From the NCBI RefSeq assembly GCF_026805325.1, contig NZ_JAPRAT010000032.1:1-45595 (forward strand): a DNA stretch of 45,595 nucleotides, read 5' to 3'. The position numbers were made by a program, and so were the translations under genes. Positions 1 to 9,042 of this stretch are shown here, piece by piece. The DNA is from Natronobacillus azotifigens. GTDB taxonomy: Bacteria; Bacillota; Bacilli; Bacillales; Amphibacillaceae. Positions within the stretch are counted from its first letter, which is position 1. Every line of letters starts with the position of its first letter. The notes under the pieces were generated by a model. That model saw nothing but the letters and a program-made list of their open reading frames with translations, was not told where the DNA came from and did not search any database.

Positions 1-2
1 GC

Positions 3-1403
3 TTAAAATTTAAAGTAGTTTTTCGCGTTGTAATAAGATATATCGCTAGCAATTTTCCCTAATCGATCGATATCACAAGGATATTCCCCATCAATAACCC
101 ACTGCGCTAGTAAATTACAGAGAATTCGCCTGAAATAATCATGTCGCGAAAAAGATAAAAAACTTCGAGAATCTGTTAACATACCAATAAATTGGCTAAG
201 TACCCCAGTATCCGCTAACACTTCCATCTGTTTAAGCATGCCACGCTTCGTGTCATTAAACCACCAAGCCGATCCTAATTGCATTTTACCTGCTATTGCA
301 TCACCTTGAAAACTTCCCATTATTGTTGCAAGAATAGGGAGATCATTAGGGTTCAATGAGTACACAATTGTACGTGGTAAAGCTCCTTCCCTCTCTAACT
401 GATCCAAGAACAAACGAAGTGGTTGAGCAATTAGGTGATCATTGATCGCATCGAATCCTGTGTCTGGACCAATTTGGTTTAACATCTTTGAATTATTATT
501 TCTTAAAGCATTCATGTGCAGTTGCATCACCCAATTATGCTCTTGATATTTTTCCCCCAAGAAAACTAAGGTTAATGATTTATATTTGACCACTTCAACT
601 GCAGAAATACTTTCCTTATTTCGTACTTTATTGAAAATGATCGATACTTCTTCTTCCGATGCTTGGATAAATTCAAAATGATCAAGTCCATGATCGGAAA
701 TTCGACAACCAATCTGGTGAAAATAATCGATTCGCATGCCAAGTGCTTTTAGAAAATCTTGATAAGATTGAATCGTCATTTCCGTTAAGCTTGACAATTG
801 ATCTACCCAATCTAAAAATCCTAACGAATCGATAGCTAAACCTTTATCTGGACGAAAACTTGGTTTTACCCGAACGTTAAACGATTGATCTTCAGACAGG
901 CTTTGATGGAATTCTAATGAATCAATCGGATCGTCTGTTGTGCAAATCACTTCAACACCAGATTTTTCAATGAGATCTCTTACGTTTAATTCACCACTAT
1001 TCAATAGAAGGTTTGCTTTTTCCCAAATTAATGGGGCGGTTTTTTCATCTAACGTTTCATGAATATCAAAGAATTGCTGTAATTCCATGTGCGTCCAATG
1101 ATACAAAGGATTGCCAATCAATTGTGGTACAGTTTTAGACCAAGCAAGGAACTTCTCATAATCACTCGCATCTCCCGTGATATAGTGTTCATCAATACCC
1201 ACCGCTCTCATCGCCCGCCATTTGTAGTGATCTCCGGCTAACCATGCCTCTGTTAGTGTTGTATAGCCTCTATTTTCATAGATCTCATTTGCACTAAGAT
1301 GACAATGATAATCTATGATCGGAAGTTCTTTTACATACTGATTGTATAATCGAATCGCCAAGTCACTTTGCAGTTGAAAATCTTCTCCCATAAATCTTTT
1401 CAT
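3..1403 (-). CDS. uxaC: Glucuronate isomerase
   Basis: Cytoplasmic isomerase of the amidohydrolase fold that converts D-glucuronate to D-fructuronate, the first step after release of glucuronate from xylan side chains. The metal-binding DYHCHL motif is at about residues 31-36, and the 466-residue length is normal for UxaC. The open frame extends upstream to 1436, but the ATG at 1403 is preferred because GGGGGAGA lies just before it. It is the last gene seen of the glucuronoxylan operon, 153 bp after the GH10 gene and separated from it by a terminator-like hairpin. The stop codon is at the window edge, so genes further downstream (for example kdgK/kdgA for the next steps) cannot be seen. The assignment is confident. 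Confidence 0.93.
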   Translation of the reverse strand: MKRFMGEDFQLQSDLAIRLYNQYVKELPIIDYHCHLSANEIYENRGYTTLTEAWLAGDHYKWRAMRAVGIDEHYITGDASDYEKFLAWSKTVPQLIGNPLYHWTHMELQQFFDIHETLDEKTAPLIWEKANLLLNSGELNVRDLIEKSGVEVICTTDDPIDSLEFHQSLSEDQSFNVRVKPSFRPDKGLAIDSLGFLDWVDQLSSLTEMTIQSYQDFLKALGMRIDYFHQIGCRISDHGLDHFEFIQASEEEVSIIFNKVRNKESISAVEVVKYKSLTLVFLGEKYQEHNWVMQLHMNALRNNNSKMLNQIGPDTGFDAINDHLIAQPLRLFLDQLEREGALPRTIVYSLNPNDLPILATIMGSFQGDAIAGKMQLGSAWWFNDTKRGMLKQMEVLADTGVLSQFIGMLTDSRSFLSFSRHDYFRRILCNLLAQWVIDGEYPCDIDRLGKIASDISYYNAKNYFKF

Positions 1404-1456
1404 ACTATCTCCCCCATTTAGATATTGTTCCAACACTGACCAAGCTTAAGAAAACA

Positions 1457-1485
1457 AAAACCACCGGTTATAAACGGATGGTTTT
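1457..1485 (-). terminator. Hairpin with T-rich tail after the xylanase gene
   Basis: The inverted arms AAAACCACCG and CGGATGGTTTT pair with one bulged base. On the minus strand they are followed by a TTTTTGTTTTC tract. It sits between the GH10 stop and the uxaC ribosome binding site, so it may end or attenuate the operon transcript ahead of uxaC. Confidence 0.6.
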
Positions 1486-1556
1486 CGTTTTCGCTATGAC
1501 CAAGACACAAACAGTTTGCAGAGACACTTTTTGGTTTTTTCCGTTTGCGTCTTCAA

Positions 1557-2552
1557 TCAACAATTATCTTTTACACTGATAACTCGGTCAAACGCTGGTT
1601 TTGTATTTCCTGATTCGTCAAATAAAAATGGCCAGTTCTTCCTTCCTACTACCGGAAAATCACTTAACCACGTATACGCATCTGAGATACCCCAAAAAGT
1701 CACTGACTCAATTACATCACGATAACTATGAAAAACTTTAAAGAACTGCTGATATCTTTCTGCTTGTAAATACAGCATTTCTTTCGTAGGGCTAGTGACA
1801 TCCTTTCGTTCATCCTCAAACGAAAACATGGACACATCTAATTCCGTAATATGAATCTTTAAACCAAGTTCTGCATAGCTCTCAATGGATTGTTTAATAT
1901 CTTTTATTGATGGTTGATATAAATTCCAATGTGCTTGAAGTCCAATCCCATGAATCGGAACACCACGATCAAGCAACCCTTTGACCAATTGATAGATCTT
2001 TACTCTTTTCACAGGATCGGATTCATTATAGTCATTATAAAAAAGTGTTGCGTCAGGATCTGCTTCGTGAGCATAGTGAAAAGCATAATCAATAAAGTCT
2101 TCCCCAATAATGTTCAACCATTTTGATTGACGATAAAGATCATCACCCTCATCTAATACCGCTTCGTTTACCACATCCCACGCGTGAATTTTCCCTTTAT
2201 AACGCGAAACAACAGTAAATATATGCTCTTTCATCCGTGCTAAGAGCTCTTCACGGCTTACATCGTTTCCGTCATCATCAAGAAAAAACCAATCCGGTGT
2301 TTGGTTATGCCAAACCAACGTATGCCCTCTCATCTTCATATCATTTCCCTGTGCAAAAGCAACAAATTGATCAGCAACATCAAAGGTGTATTTTCCTTTC
2401 TCTGGTTGAAGGTTTTCAAATTTCATTTCGTTTTCAGCAGTAATAGAATTAAAGTGTTGTTTTAACAGCTCCTGTTCCGATTGATCTGTATATTTGTTAA
2501 CAGCTGCCCCAATGATAAAATCTGTTTGAAATTGCTCTTTCAATGTATTCAT
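1557..2552 (-). CDS. xynA2: Intracellular endo-1,4-beta-xylanase, GH10
   Basis: Single-domain GH10 enzyme of 331 residues that hydrolyses internal xylosidic bonds of imported (glucurono)xylo-oligosaccharides. There is no signal peptide, so it should act in the cytoplasm, like the intracellular xylanases of Geobacillus and Paenibacillus glucuronic-acid clusters. Acid/base Glu130 is in DVVNEAV and nucleophile Glu237 is in HITELDVS; the WHNQTP substrate-binding motif is near residue 81. The start is supported by AGAGGTGA 8 nt upstream. It lies between the mannonate oxidoreductase gene and uxaC in the same direction, after a 209-bp structured gap. The symbol follows the Geobacillus naming and rests on gene context. 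Confidence 0.93.
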   Translation of the reverse strand: MNTLKEQFQTDFIIGAAVNKYTDQSEQELLKQHFNSITAENEMKFENLQPEKGKYTFDVADQFVAFAQGNDMKMRGHTLVWHNQTPDWFFLDDDGNDVSREELLARMKEHIFTVVSRYKGKIHAWDVVNEAVLDEGDDLYRQSKWLNIIGEDFIDYAFHYAHEADPDATLFYNDYNESDPVKRVKIYQLVKGLLDRGVPIHGIGLQAHWNLYQPSIKDIKQSIESYAELGLKIHITELDVSMFSFEDERKDVTSPTKEMLYLQAERYQQFFKVFHSYRDVIESVTFWGISDAYTWLSDFPVVGRKNWPFLFDESGNTKPAFDRVISVKDNC

Positions 2553-2613
2553 TAATTATTTCACCTCTTTTTGAATTAAAAATATAAGGGGAAAACTCTG
2601 CGTTTCGTATTGC

Positions 2614-2698
2614 TTGAAGTGTGTGTTAATAAACCTTTGACGAAAGCAACCATGCTTTTCGCCTTAACCCGTTGGTCTAAACCCTTGACACACTTGAA
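2614..2698 (-). other. Folded intergenic RNA element ahead of the GH10 gene
   Basis: An outer inverted repeat (TTGAAGTGTGTGTTAA against TTGACACACTTGAA, one mismatch plus a small bulge) encloses a second hairpin (GACGAAAGC against GCTTTTCGCC). It occupies the 209-bp gap between the mannonate oxidoreductase stop and the GH10 start and would be in the operon mRNA. It has no T tail, so it is not a simple terminator. A role in mRNA processing or stability, or an origin as a small palindromic repeat, is possible; neither is shown. Confidence 0.4.
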
Positions 2699-2761
2699 AA
2701 CAGCTACTCGTTTCAAAAAATATGTTCTTTGTTATCTACATGCCTCACCCCTTAAAATTCA

Positions 2762-3607
2762 CTATACGCCAGAATAAGCCATAAACCCTCCATCAATCGG
2801 TACACTAATTCCTGTAACAAATGCACTATAGCTATCATCCACTAACCAAAGCAAGACGCCGTGCAAGTCTTCAGGTTTCCCTAAACGTCCCATTGGAGTA
2901 TGATCTAGTATTTTTTTCGTTCGATCTGTATATGTTCCATCCTCATTCGTCAATAGTTTACGATTCTGTTCCGTTAAAAAGAAGCCTGGTGCAATCGCAT
3001 TGACACGTATACCAGTTTTAGCAAAATGAACAGCCATCCATTGTGTGAAATTACTAATCCCTGCTTTAGCCGCACTATAGGCCGGAACTTTGGTCATTGG
3101 GGAAGGTGCGCTCATGGAAGACATATTAATAATTGATCCACTAGTCTTTAGCAATTCTTTTGTAAAAACTTGTGAAGGCAACAGTGTTCCCATTAAGTTT
3201 AAATGAAACACATGATGAAATCCCTCTTTTGTTAAGTCAAAGAAACTACGAACCGACTCGTCTTCAACATCATCTTCATGGTAGATCTCATTCGTTGTTG
3301 AACCATCAGGATGGTTACCACCAGCCCCATTAATTAATAAATCAACTTGACCAAATGCGGAAACCACCTCATCTTTGGCAACTTCCACAAGTTCACGATC
3401 TGTTACATCGCAAAAAACAGAAATAGCCTCTCCACCGCTTTGATTAATCAATTCGGCTGCCTTATCTCCTTGTTCTTTGGGATAGTTTAGAATGGCTATT
3501 TTCATGCCGTGTTTTGCTAATTCACACGCCATTGATCCACAGAGGACACCCCCTCCACCAGTGATGACTGCTACCTTACCGACTAGATTTGTATGTTTAG
3601 TATTCAT
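2762..3607 (-). CDS. uxuB: Mannonate oxidoreductase, short-chain dehydrogenase type
   Basis: Reduces D-fructuronate to D-mannonate with NAD(P)H, the step between glucuronate isomerase and mannonate dehydratase. The 281-residue SDR fold shows a glycine-rich nucleotide site (TGGGGVLCG, residues about 17-25), the NGAGG motif and the catalytic YSAAK motif. Gram-positive clusters use this SDR enzyme (B. subtilis YjmF type) in place of the long-chain UxuB of enterobacteria. The ATG is 1 nt beyond the uxuA stop codon, and its GAGGAGGA binding site lies inside the end of uxuA, so the two genes are probably translationally coupled. The exact substrate rests on gene context. Confidence 0.87.
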   Translation of the reverse strand: MNTKHTNLVGKVAVITGGGGVLCGSMACELAKHGMKIAILNYPKEQGDKAAELINQSGGEAISVFCDVTDRELVEVAKDEVVSAFGQVDLLINGAGGNHPDGSTTNEIYHEDDVEDESVRSFFDLTKEGFHHVFHLNLMGTLLPSQVFTKELLKTSGSIINMSSMSAPSPMTKVPAYSAAKAGISNFTQWMAVHFAKTGIRVNAIAPGFFLTEQNRKLLTNEDGTYTDRTKKILDHTPMGRLGKPEDLHGVLLWLVDDSYSAFVTGISVPIDGGFMAYSGV

Positions 3608-3608
3608 A

Positions 3609-4673
3609 TTATTCCTCCTCTAGTGAATCCCAAATACCTTGCATATAGACAGCGCCAAGCGCGCGATCATATAAACCATAGCCAGGTCGACCGTCTTCCC
3701 CCCAGATCATTCGTCCGTGATCTGGACGTAAATAACCGTTAAATTGATGTTTATGCAGGACCTTAATAAGGCCAACAACATCTACTGAACCAGAGCTATC
3801 TTTATGTGCAACTTCATGGAAGTCTCCATTTTCTAAATGAGCAACATTTCGTATATGAATAAAAGGAACACGGTCCATCATAATAAATTTTTCAAAAATA
3901 CGGTTTAGCTGATTATCACGGTTTGCTCCTAGTGAACCAGAGCAAAGCGCCAGACCATTTTCAGGCTCATCGACAGCTTCGATAATTCGATCTAAATCCG
4001 CCTCATTCTTAACAATTCTCGGTAAGCCAAAAACAGACCATGGCGGATCATCCGGATGAATAGCTAATCGAATATCGCATTCTTTTGCCACTGGAACGAC
4101 TTGCTCCAAAAAGTACACGAGATTTTCAAAAAGTCGATCTTCGGTCATCCCTTCATATTGTTCAAACAGTTTTGCAATTTGCGTCAATCTTTCTGGTTCC
4201 CATCCCGGCATGGCGTGACCTTTTGATTCATTTAAAATGCGCTCAATCATTTCATTTGGATCAACATTTTCAATTTGATCACGGGCATAGGCAAGAACAG
4301 TTGACTGATCTTCTAAAGGCATTGCTAAATCAGATCGAGTCCAATCAAATATCGGCATGAAATTGTAAACAACTACTTTAACTCCGTATTTGCTCAGTGT
4401 TCGTAACGTTGATTTATAGTTTTCAATATACTGATCTCTGGTCGGCAAACCTAGTTTAATGTCCTCATGAACGTTAACACTTTCGATAACATCAAGTGAT
4501 AAATTGGCATTTTTCGTTTGTTCAAATAACTGTCTAACATCCGCTTCAGGCCAATCTTCTCCAGCAGGTATGTGAAAAATACCTCCAACAACCCCCGTCA
4601 TTCCAGGGATCTGCTTCATATAAGTGAGTGGAATTTGATCATCTCGACCAAACCACCTGAAAGTCATTTTCAT
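3609..4673 (-). CDS. uxuA: Mannonate dehydratase
   Basis: Dehydrates D-mannonate to 2-keto-3-deoxy-D-gluconate. The 354-residue protein has the family N-terminus (MTFRWFGRDD...IPGMTGVVGG) and the C-terminal region with a PDHGRMIWGE motif that carries conserved metal and substrate residues. Two ATGs, two codons apart, are possible; the first has GGGGA 8 nt upstream. It lies 16 bp after the alpha-glucuronidase gene and is directly coupled to the oxidoreductase gene, as expected for a glucuronate catabolic operon. Confidence 0.95.
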   Translation of the reverse strand: MKMTFRWFGRDDQIPLTYMKQIPGMTGVVGGIFHIPAGEDWPEADVRQLFEQTKNANLSLDVIESVNVHEDIKLGLPTRDQYIENYKSTLRTLSKYGVKVVVYNFMPIFDWTRSDLAMPLEDQSTVLAYARDQIENVDPNEMIERILNESKGHAMPGWEPERLTQIAKLFEQYEGMTEDRLFENLVYFLEQVVPVAKECDIRLAIHPDDPPWSVFGLPRIVKNEADLDRIIEAVDEPENGLALCSGSLGANRDNQLNRIFEKFIMMDRVPFIHIRNVAHLENGDFHEVAHKDSSGSVDVVGLIKVLHKHQFNGYLRPDHGRMIWGEDGRPGYGLYDRALGAVYMQGIWDSLEEE

Positions 4674-4689
4674 TATAAGATTCCCCTTT

Positions 4690-6738
4690 TTAATAAATCG
4701 TCCGATTGTGTCTATCCGCTATTCCTGACTTTCGATAAAAATACGTATTGATAATATCACGCCATTCTTTAGCATTTTCAAGTTGATGGTTCAATCGTTC
4801 TTGTACATCTTGATGACGTTTTGCATCCATAAAGCTGGATAATGCCTCCCACTTTTCCATCATTGATTGAACTTGTTCTACCCCTTGAAAATGCGTATCA
4901 TAAATGTGCTGAATAACCGTCTTACCACTCTTTAATTTGTGGGTGTAAGGGACATGGTGAAAAAAGAGTAATAATTCATCTGGACACGTTTCTACCTGTT
5001 CATAAAGACTTTGATTTTCTTGATGATATTGGCTTGTGTACCCTGTTCCGGTTTCTTGAGTTCGATCAACACCAAGACCGTTTCGATCAGCAAAATGGTA
5101 CGTCCCCCACGCCATATATTCATAGCCATCAATGTTTGGACCATAATGATGATTTACATTTACCATCCAACCGATTCCAAGAGGAGATGTATAATTTTCA
5201 TAAGTCTCCCAAGACGGCATAACGATCTCCATTAATAATTTAATAACGGTAGGATGATTTCCAAAGGTTTGCTTTATCCACTCCAAAGCAATCTCTTCTG
5301 CTGTTAAATCCGGGTTCCAAATCAAGCGTCCATAACCATATAAATTCAACTGGGCGATCGTGTGTCCTGTCCAGTTATAATCGTTACCTATATTGGATAC
5401 CGCGACAATTCCTGATATATTATTGTCAAAAACATCTCCACTTACGATTTGTTTAACAGTCGTTCCTTCTCCTTTTGCAAACGTATCAAATTCTAGTACC
5501 TCTTTCCATTGTGGAATAAGGTAGACTAAATGACGTTGTTGGCCTAAATATTCTTGGGCAATTTGGAATTCTAGGAACTGATTTGTCTTTTCTAATCCAC
5601 CAATAAGAGGCGATACTGGCTCTCTCACTTGAAAATCCATTGGACCGTTCTTAATTTGAAGCACCACATTATCGTTAAACGAACCATCAAGAGGCATAAA
5701 ATGATCATAAGCTGCTCGTGCACGATCAGTTGTTCGATCACGCCAGTCTTGCTTACAGTTATAAACAAAACAACGCCAAATCACTTTTCCACCATAAGGT
5801 TCCATTGCTTCAGCAAGCATATTAGCTCCCTCTGCATGATTTCTACCGTACGTAAATGGACCAGGTCTATTTTCAGAATCTGCCTTGACCAAGAACCCAC
5901 CTAAATTAGGAACAACCTCATAGACGTGTTGAGCAATATCTTTCCAGAAAGCTCTAACTTTAGGATCTAGTGGATCTGCGCTATCCAAACCACCAATTTC
6001 AATTGGGGCAGCATAGTTTATACTTAAAAACAATGTTATTCCAAACTGATTGAAAATATCAGATGTTTGTTTGACTTCTGCTAGATACGTATCCGTTATT
6101 AATTTTGATTCTATTTGATGCACATTGACATTATTGATTGTAATTGCATTAATACCAACAGAACTTAATAATCTAGCATAGTCATAAATACGTTGGCGAT
6201 CTTTACTAAATTGATAATCTTTATAAAAAATCGATTCACCGGCATATCCTCGTTCAACTGACCCATTCATGTCGTCCCACTGATTGATCATTCGAATGGC
6301 GTTTTTTGGCACTTCTTTTATCGACAATCCTGTTAACTTAGATTGTTGTTGAATTAGACGCAAGAGATGGAAGACGCCATACAAAATAGCGCGGCTTGAA
6401 CCACCTCGCAACATACTTTTTTCACTGTTTAAATTGATCGTATACATTTCCGCTTTGTATGTAGGATCAATCATTATGATTAACATGGACCTATCCTCTT
6501 CATTTCGGACAACCGCTGGTTTATAACCGATCATTTGGTCAAGGCCGAAACTTAACTCATCTAAAGCTCGATCAATAACCTCATTACGATCTTTCACACA
6601 GATTGTTGATAATAGATGCATAATTTCTTCTCGATAATCTTGTTGATTGATCGGGTTATATTGTAACCAAGCCCGATAACTTGTTAATTGATCTTCGGTT
6701 AAACTGTGAACCAATCGTTCTGAATCTCTAAATTGCAT
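4690..6738 (-). CDS. aguA: Alpha-glucuronidase, GH67
   Basis: Removes (4-O-methyl)glucuronic acid from the non-reducing end of short xylo-oligosaccharides. At 682 residues with no signal peptide it is a typical cytoplasmic GH67 enzyme. By offset from the Geobacillus enzyme, general acid Glu289 is in [10 protein letters not shown], and the catalytic pair is Asp368 ([10 protein letters not shown]) and Glu396 (QIAQEYLGQ). The start is supported by GGAG 9 nt upstream. It is 75 bp after the permease genes, so the substrate should be what that importer brings in, aldouronic acids. Confidence 0.96.
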   Translation of the reverse strand: MQFRDSERLVHSLTEDQLTSYRAWLQYNPINQQDYREEIMHLLSTICVKDRNEVIDRALDELSFGLDQMIGYKPAVVRNEEDRSMLIIMIDPTYKAEMYTINLNSEKSMLRGGSSRAILYGVFHLLRLIQQQSKLTGLSIKEVPKNAIRMINQWDDMNGSVERGYAGESIFYKDYQFSKDRQRIYDYARLLSSVGINAITINNVNVHQIESKLITDTYLAEVKQTSDIFNQFGITLFLSINYAAPIEIGGLDSADPLDPKVRAFWKDIAQHVYEVVPNLGGFLVKADSENRPGPFTYGRNHAEGANMLAEAMEPYGGKVIWRCFVYNCKQDWRDRTTDRARAAYDHFMPLDGSFNDNVVLQIKNGPMDFQVREPVSPLIGGLEKTNQFLEFQIAQEYLGQQRHLVYLIPQWKEVLEFDTFAKGEGTTVKQIVSGDVFDNNISGIVAVSNIGNDYNWTGHTIAQLNLYGYGRLIWNPDLTAEEIALEWIKQTFGNHPTVIKLLMEIVMPSWETYENYTSPLGIGWMVNVNHHYGPNIDGYEYMAWGTYHFADRNGLGVDRTQETGTGYTSQYHQENQSLYEQVETCPDELLLFFHHVPYTHKLKSGKTVIQHIYDTHFQGVEQVQSMMEKWEALSSFMDAKRHQDVQERLNHQLENAKEWRDIINTYFYRKSGIADRHNRTIY

Positions 6739-6813
6739 ATTCTACGTCTCCGTCCCTTCAGTAAAATAATATAGCGCCCACAGCTAATTAGCCTCAGACG
6801 CTATGTTATCCTA

Positions 6814-7743
6814 TTAACCTTTTACTCCACCAATGGTTAACCCTTTAACAAAATACTTCTGTAAGAACGGGTAAACACAGATAATTGGAACAGACACAAC
6901 AATTGTCATTGCTGCTCGTACGGATTGCGGTGTGACCGTTTCTATTTGACCACTTGCTGATCGAGCAAACTGGTCTGCTGCTCCTGCACCCGAACCATAC
7001 GCTGCATTTGAATTACTTAAAACCTTCATTAGCTCGTATTGAAGTGTACTTAACTCAGGGATGGATGAGTTGTATATAAAAACATCAAACCATTGATTCC
7101 ACTGAGCAACCGCAACAAACAATGAGACTGTAGCAATAACTGGTAAAGATAACGGTAAAGCAATTTTGAAAAACTGAGTAAACTCTCCAGCACCGTCTAT
7201 TCGTGCGGATTCAAATAAGGTTTCCGGTAAACCCTCAATAAATGAACGAATGATAATAATATTAAATACACCGATTAGTGTAGGAAGAATATAAACCCAA
7301 AAGGAACCAACTAATCCTAATTCACGATGTAGTAAATAGGATGGAATAAGCCCCGCATTCATGTACATCGTTAATACAAAGGCTAATGTAACGAATTTTT
7401 TCATAAAAAAGTGTGGACGAGATATTGTATACGCAACCATTGCTGAGGCGAATACACCAAGTGCTGTACCAATTACCGTTCTGAGTACTGAAGTCAACCC
7501 TGCACGTAAGATTGTCGCCTCTGTAAACACATGTTCATAGTTAAAGGTGGTAAACTCTCTTGGCCAAATATGAATACCTCCACGTACAGAATCCGTTGAG
7601 ACATTAAATGAAATGGCCAGTGTATTCAACATTGGGTATAACATAATGACGATCAAGATTAACATAAGAATGATATTTACCGTATCAAAGATAAGATCAT
7701 CAACCCCGCGTCTTCTTCCTACTAACTTTTTAAACACTCCCAT
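6814..7743 (-). CDS. aguG: ABC sugar importer permease, second subunit
   Basis: Membrane permease of the CUT1 (LplC/YtcP-like) family, 309 residues, with about six hydrophobic segments. The cytoplasmic loop that docks the ATPase is FESARIDGAGEFTQFFKIALP, near residues 180-200. The start is supported by AAAGGAGG. It lies 12 bp after the first permease gene. Together with the binding protein it would form an importer like AguEFG of Geobacillus, which takes up aldotetraouronic acid. No ATPase is encoded nearby, so a shared MsmX-type ATPase from elsewhere is needed. The symbol is by context. Confidence 0.85.
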   Translation of the reverse strand: MGVFKKLVGRRRGVDDLIFDTVNIILMLILIVIMLYPMLNTLAISFNVSTDSVRGGIHIWPREFTTFNYEHVFTEATILRAGLTSVLRTVIGTALGVFASAMVAYTISRPHFFMKKFVTLAFVLTMYMNAGLIPSYLLHRELGLVGSFWVYILPTLIGVFNIIIIRSFIEGLPETLFESARIDGAGEFTQFFKIALPLSLPVIATVSLFVAVAQWNQWFDVFIYNSSIPELSTLQYELMKVLSNSNAAYGSGAGAADQFARSASGQIETVTPQSVRAAMTIVVSVPIICVYPFLQKYFVKGLTIGGVKG

Positions 7744-7755
7744 ACTAACCCTCCT

Positions 7756-8754
7756 TTAAAACAGTCTTGCTTCTCCGAGTTTTTTCGCAATGGAATTTGC
7801 TGAGAATAAGAAGATAAATGAAACCACCGTCTTAAACATACCTGCGGCTGTTGCAAGTGAGAAATTCGCCATTGAAATACCATAACGTAAGACGAAAATA
7901 TCTAAATTCTCTGCGTAATCCATATTCATTGGGTTTCTCAGCAAATACTGTGCTTCAAAACCCGATTCCAAAATGTATCCAATGTTCATAATCATTAAAA
8001 TAATAACAACGGAGCGTATACCAGGTAATGTAATATAACGAATGCGTTGTAAACGTGAGGCTCCATCTATTTCGGCTGCTTCATATTGTTCTTGATCAAT
8101 CATTGTAATAGCAGCTAAATAAATAATGGAGTTCCAGCCAACACTTTTCCATACATCAGAAGCACCAATGATGCCCCAAAAATACTCACCGACACCTAAA
8201 AACATGATCGGTTCATCGATCAGACCGATGTTCATAAGTAGGATATTCACAATACCGTCTTCCATAGCCAATGCTGATGAGACTAATCCTGCTACAACCA
8301 CCCATGATAAAAAGTGTGGCATGTAACTAATCGTTTGAACAATCCGCTTAAATTTCACATTTCTTAATTCATTTAGCAATACCGCCAACGTAATGGCTGT
8401 TACAAACCCTAGAACGAGGTTAATAATACTCATCGCAAGTGTATTTCGCATTACTTCCATAAAACGTTGATCGGAAAAAAGAAATCTAAAATGTTTAAGC
8501 CCTGCCCACTCTGAGTCGAAAAACCCTCGTGCTGGTCGATAATCTTGAAACGCCATTACCCAACCACCGAGTGGTAAATATCTGAAAATAAAGAGCCAGA
8601 TTAGGAACGGTGCACTCATCCACACTAATTCTTTTTGCTCTCGGCATCGTCGGAAAAAGTATTTAAACCCATTTCTAGGTTTTCTTTGCTTCTTTGGTTT
8701 TTTCACTTTTTTTAAATCTTCTGTTACCGCAAGTGGACTTGCTGGTTCTCCCAC
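7756..8754 (-). CDS. aguF: ABC sugar importer permease, first subunit
   Basis: CUT1 permease of the LplB family with about six membrane segments after a basic cytoplasmic N-terminus of about 45 residues rich in Lys/Arg. The ATPase-docking loop is YEAAEIDGASRLQRIRYITLPG. The open frame begins with a TTG at 8763, but that codon directly abuts the AAAGGAGG site; the GTG at 8754, 9 nt after it, is the better start. It partners the downstream permease and the binding protein 288 bp upstream. The symbol is by context with the Geobacillus glucuronic acid cluster. Confidence 0.85.
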   Translation of the reverse strand: MGEPASPLAVTEDLKKVKKPKKQRKPRNGFKYFFRRCREQKELVWMSAPFLIWLFIFRYLPLGGWVMAFQDYRPARGFFDSEWAGLKHFRFLFSDQRFMEVMRNTLAMSIINLVLGFVTAITLAVLLNELRNVKFKRIVQTISYMPHFLSWVVVAGLVSSALAMEDGIVNILLMNIGLIDEPIMFLGVGEYFWGIIGASDVWKSVGWNSIIYLAAITMIDQEQYEAAEIDGASRLQRIRYITLPGIRSVVIILMIMNIGYILESGFEAQYLLRNPMNMDYAENLDIFVLRYGISMANFSLATAAGMFKTVVSFIFLFSANSIAKKLGEARLF

Positions 8755-8789
8755 GATAAACAACCTCCTTTACTTCTCGTTCGTCTATA

Positions 8790-8927
8790 ATTAATTTAGA
8801 AAAATAAACGAACCTGTTCATAGCTGCTGCTTTTTATAGTTTGATTGAGTCACAAAACTACGTTTATTTTTCATTTTTTATTTTTCTATTTAATTAACTG
8901 CTATCCCGCCTATTTTTCTAAATTAAT
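8790..8927 (-). repeat. 17-bp perfect inverted repeat in the binding protein-permease gap
   Basis: ATTAATTTAGAAAAATA (8790-8806) is exactly inverted at 8911-8927 with a 104-nt AT-rich spacer. A second pair, TATCCCG (about 8903-8909) and CGGGATA (about 8943-8949), interleaves with it, so the two cannot form as simple nested hairpins. It lies in the leader of the permease genes. No gene is visible in this gap. Confidence 0.5.
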
Positions 8928-8991
8928 AAGGCTTAACGATTTCGGGATAAACAAATAAGCTCACTTTATTCATCATCCATTTAACAATAAG

Positions 8992-9025
8992 GTCGATGGG
9001 CAAACAAATGACGTTTGCCCTCGAC
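8992..9025 (-). terminator. Strong hairpin directly after the binding-protein gene
   Basis: GTCGATGGGCAAAC and GTTTGCCCTCGAC pair with a single bulge, 18 bp from the binding-protein stop codon. On the minus strand the T tail is weak (CTTATTGTT), which suggests partial termination or protection of the upstream mRNA end. This would give more binding protein than permease, as is common in ABC operons. Confidence 0.6.
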
Positions 9026-9042
9026 TTTTTTAAAGTTTTCTT

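Noticed and set aside
1501..1556. Loose inverted repeat AAGACACAAAC/GTTTGCGTCTT after the xylanase gene
   Set aside because: It has a loop of over 30 nt and a mismatch; the better hairpin at 1457-1485 explains termination.
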